Below, in pieces: positions 5,719 through 5,721 of a stretch of DNA of 5,721 nt. The notes under the pieces were generated by a model. The model worked only from the letters and a program-made list of their open reading frames with translations. It was not told the origin of the DNA and made no database searches. The translations under genes were made by a program, and so were the position numbers. Within the stretch, counting starts at the first letter, position 1; each line of letters opens with the position of its first letter. Source of the DNA: Bifidobacteriaceae bacterium (GTDB taxonomy: Bacteria; Actinomycetota; Actinomycetes; Actinomycetales; WQXJ01); NCBI GenBank assembly GCA_031278675.1, contig JAITJY010000241.1, positions 1-5,721 on the forward strand, in the 5' to 3' direction.

Positions 5719-5721
5719 GCG

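Larger units (their letters stand above)
5345..5721. other. Gene-free region upstream of acnA
   Basis: No convincing protein gene is visible in these 377 nt. The open frames here run over repeats and resemble nothing I know. The stretch holds, from the acnA side outward, the candidate operator dyad, a GC-rich imperfect palindrome with an internal 12-bp tandem repeat, and an AT-rich inverted array of 20-21-bp repeats that reaches the window edge. The sharp change from GC-rich to AT-rich DNA at about 5540 suggests that the array is a later insertion. Confidence 0.7.
5536..5721. mobile_element. Possible small non-autonomous mobile element or transposon end with multiple terminal repeats
   Basis: Two repeats point right and three point left around a 46-nt centre (5591-5636), all AT-rich against a GC-rich chromosome. 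Multiple short, regularly spaced copies inverted at the two ends are the form of transposase-binding sites in families such as IS21, where each end carries repeated sites and the tips are TG...CA. Here the repeats read TGTTTC on the left and GAAACA on the right. Two readings fit: a ~180-bp MITE-like element, or two element ends side by side with the right one continuing out of the window. No transposase is visible, and a target-site duplication cannot be judged because only 2-3 bases follow the last repeat. A multi-site operator region is the main alternative. Confidence 0.35.

Overview
This 5.7 kb chromosomal window comes from a GC-rich bacterium, most likely a member of the Actinomycetota. 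The two full-length proteins (DXS and aconitase A) carry actinobacterial-type motif variants, for example NDNGRSYAPTIGG in DXS and MQDFTGVPxVVDLA in the aconitase. The dxs start codon appears to be TTG or GTG. The LuxR-type C-terminus at the left edge resembles, from memory, the large LuxR families of Coriobacteriia and related gut Actinobacteria. That points to a host-associated actinobacterium, but this is inference only.

Layout from left to right: (1) positions 1-258, plus strand, hold the 3' end of a LuxR-family transcriptional regulator whose start lies outside the window. (2) A 153-nt convergent gap contains a short GC-rich hairpin and one copy of an exact 29-bp repeat. The second copy covers the stop codon of dxs. 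(3) dxs (412-2340, minus) encodes 1-deoxy-D-xylulose-5-phosphate synthase, the entry enzyme of the MEP isoprenoid pathway. (4) A 223-nt gap between dxs and acnA holds a strong 12-bp-stem hairpin, a probable acnA terminator, and a compact dxs leader with two small hairpins and a 13-codon ORF that overlaps the dxs start. (5) acnA (2564-5305, minus) encodes the monomeric [4Fe-4S] aconitase of the TCA cycle. (6) The last ~415 nt have no convincing gene. They hold the acnA ribosome-binding site, an 18-bp dyad, a GC-rich tandem repeat inside an inverted repeat, and, at the right edge, an AT-rich inverted array of five exact 20-21-bp repeats at 31-bp spacing.

The two metabolic genes are both on the minus strand (acnA upstream, dxs downstream). 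The hairpin between them and the separate dxs leader suggest separate transcription units. They are ordinary core metabolism: citrate to isocitrate, and pyruvate plus glyceraldehyde-3-phosphate to DXP. I found no protein-coding novel system. The most unusual element is the inverted repeat array at 5536-5721. It looks like a multi-site recognition region, either a small non-autonomous mobile element or one end of a transposon that continues past the window. A second tier of observations comprises the dyad in front of acnA, the hairpin-embedded Shine-Dalgarno and mini-ORF of dxs, and the 29-bp repeat at the dxs stop.
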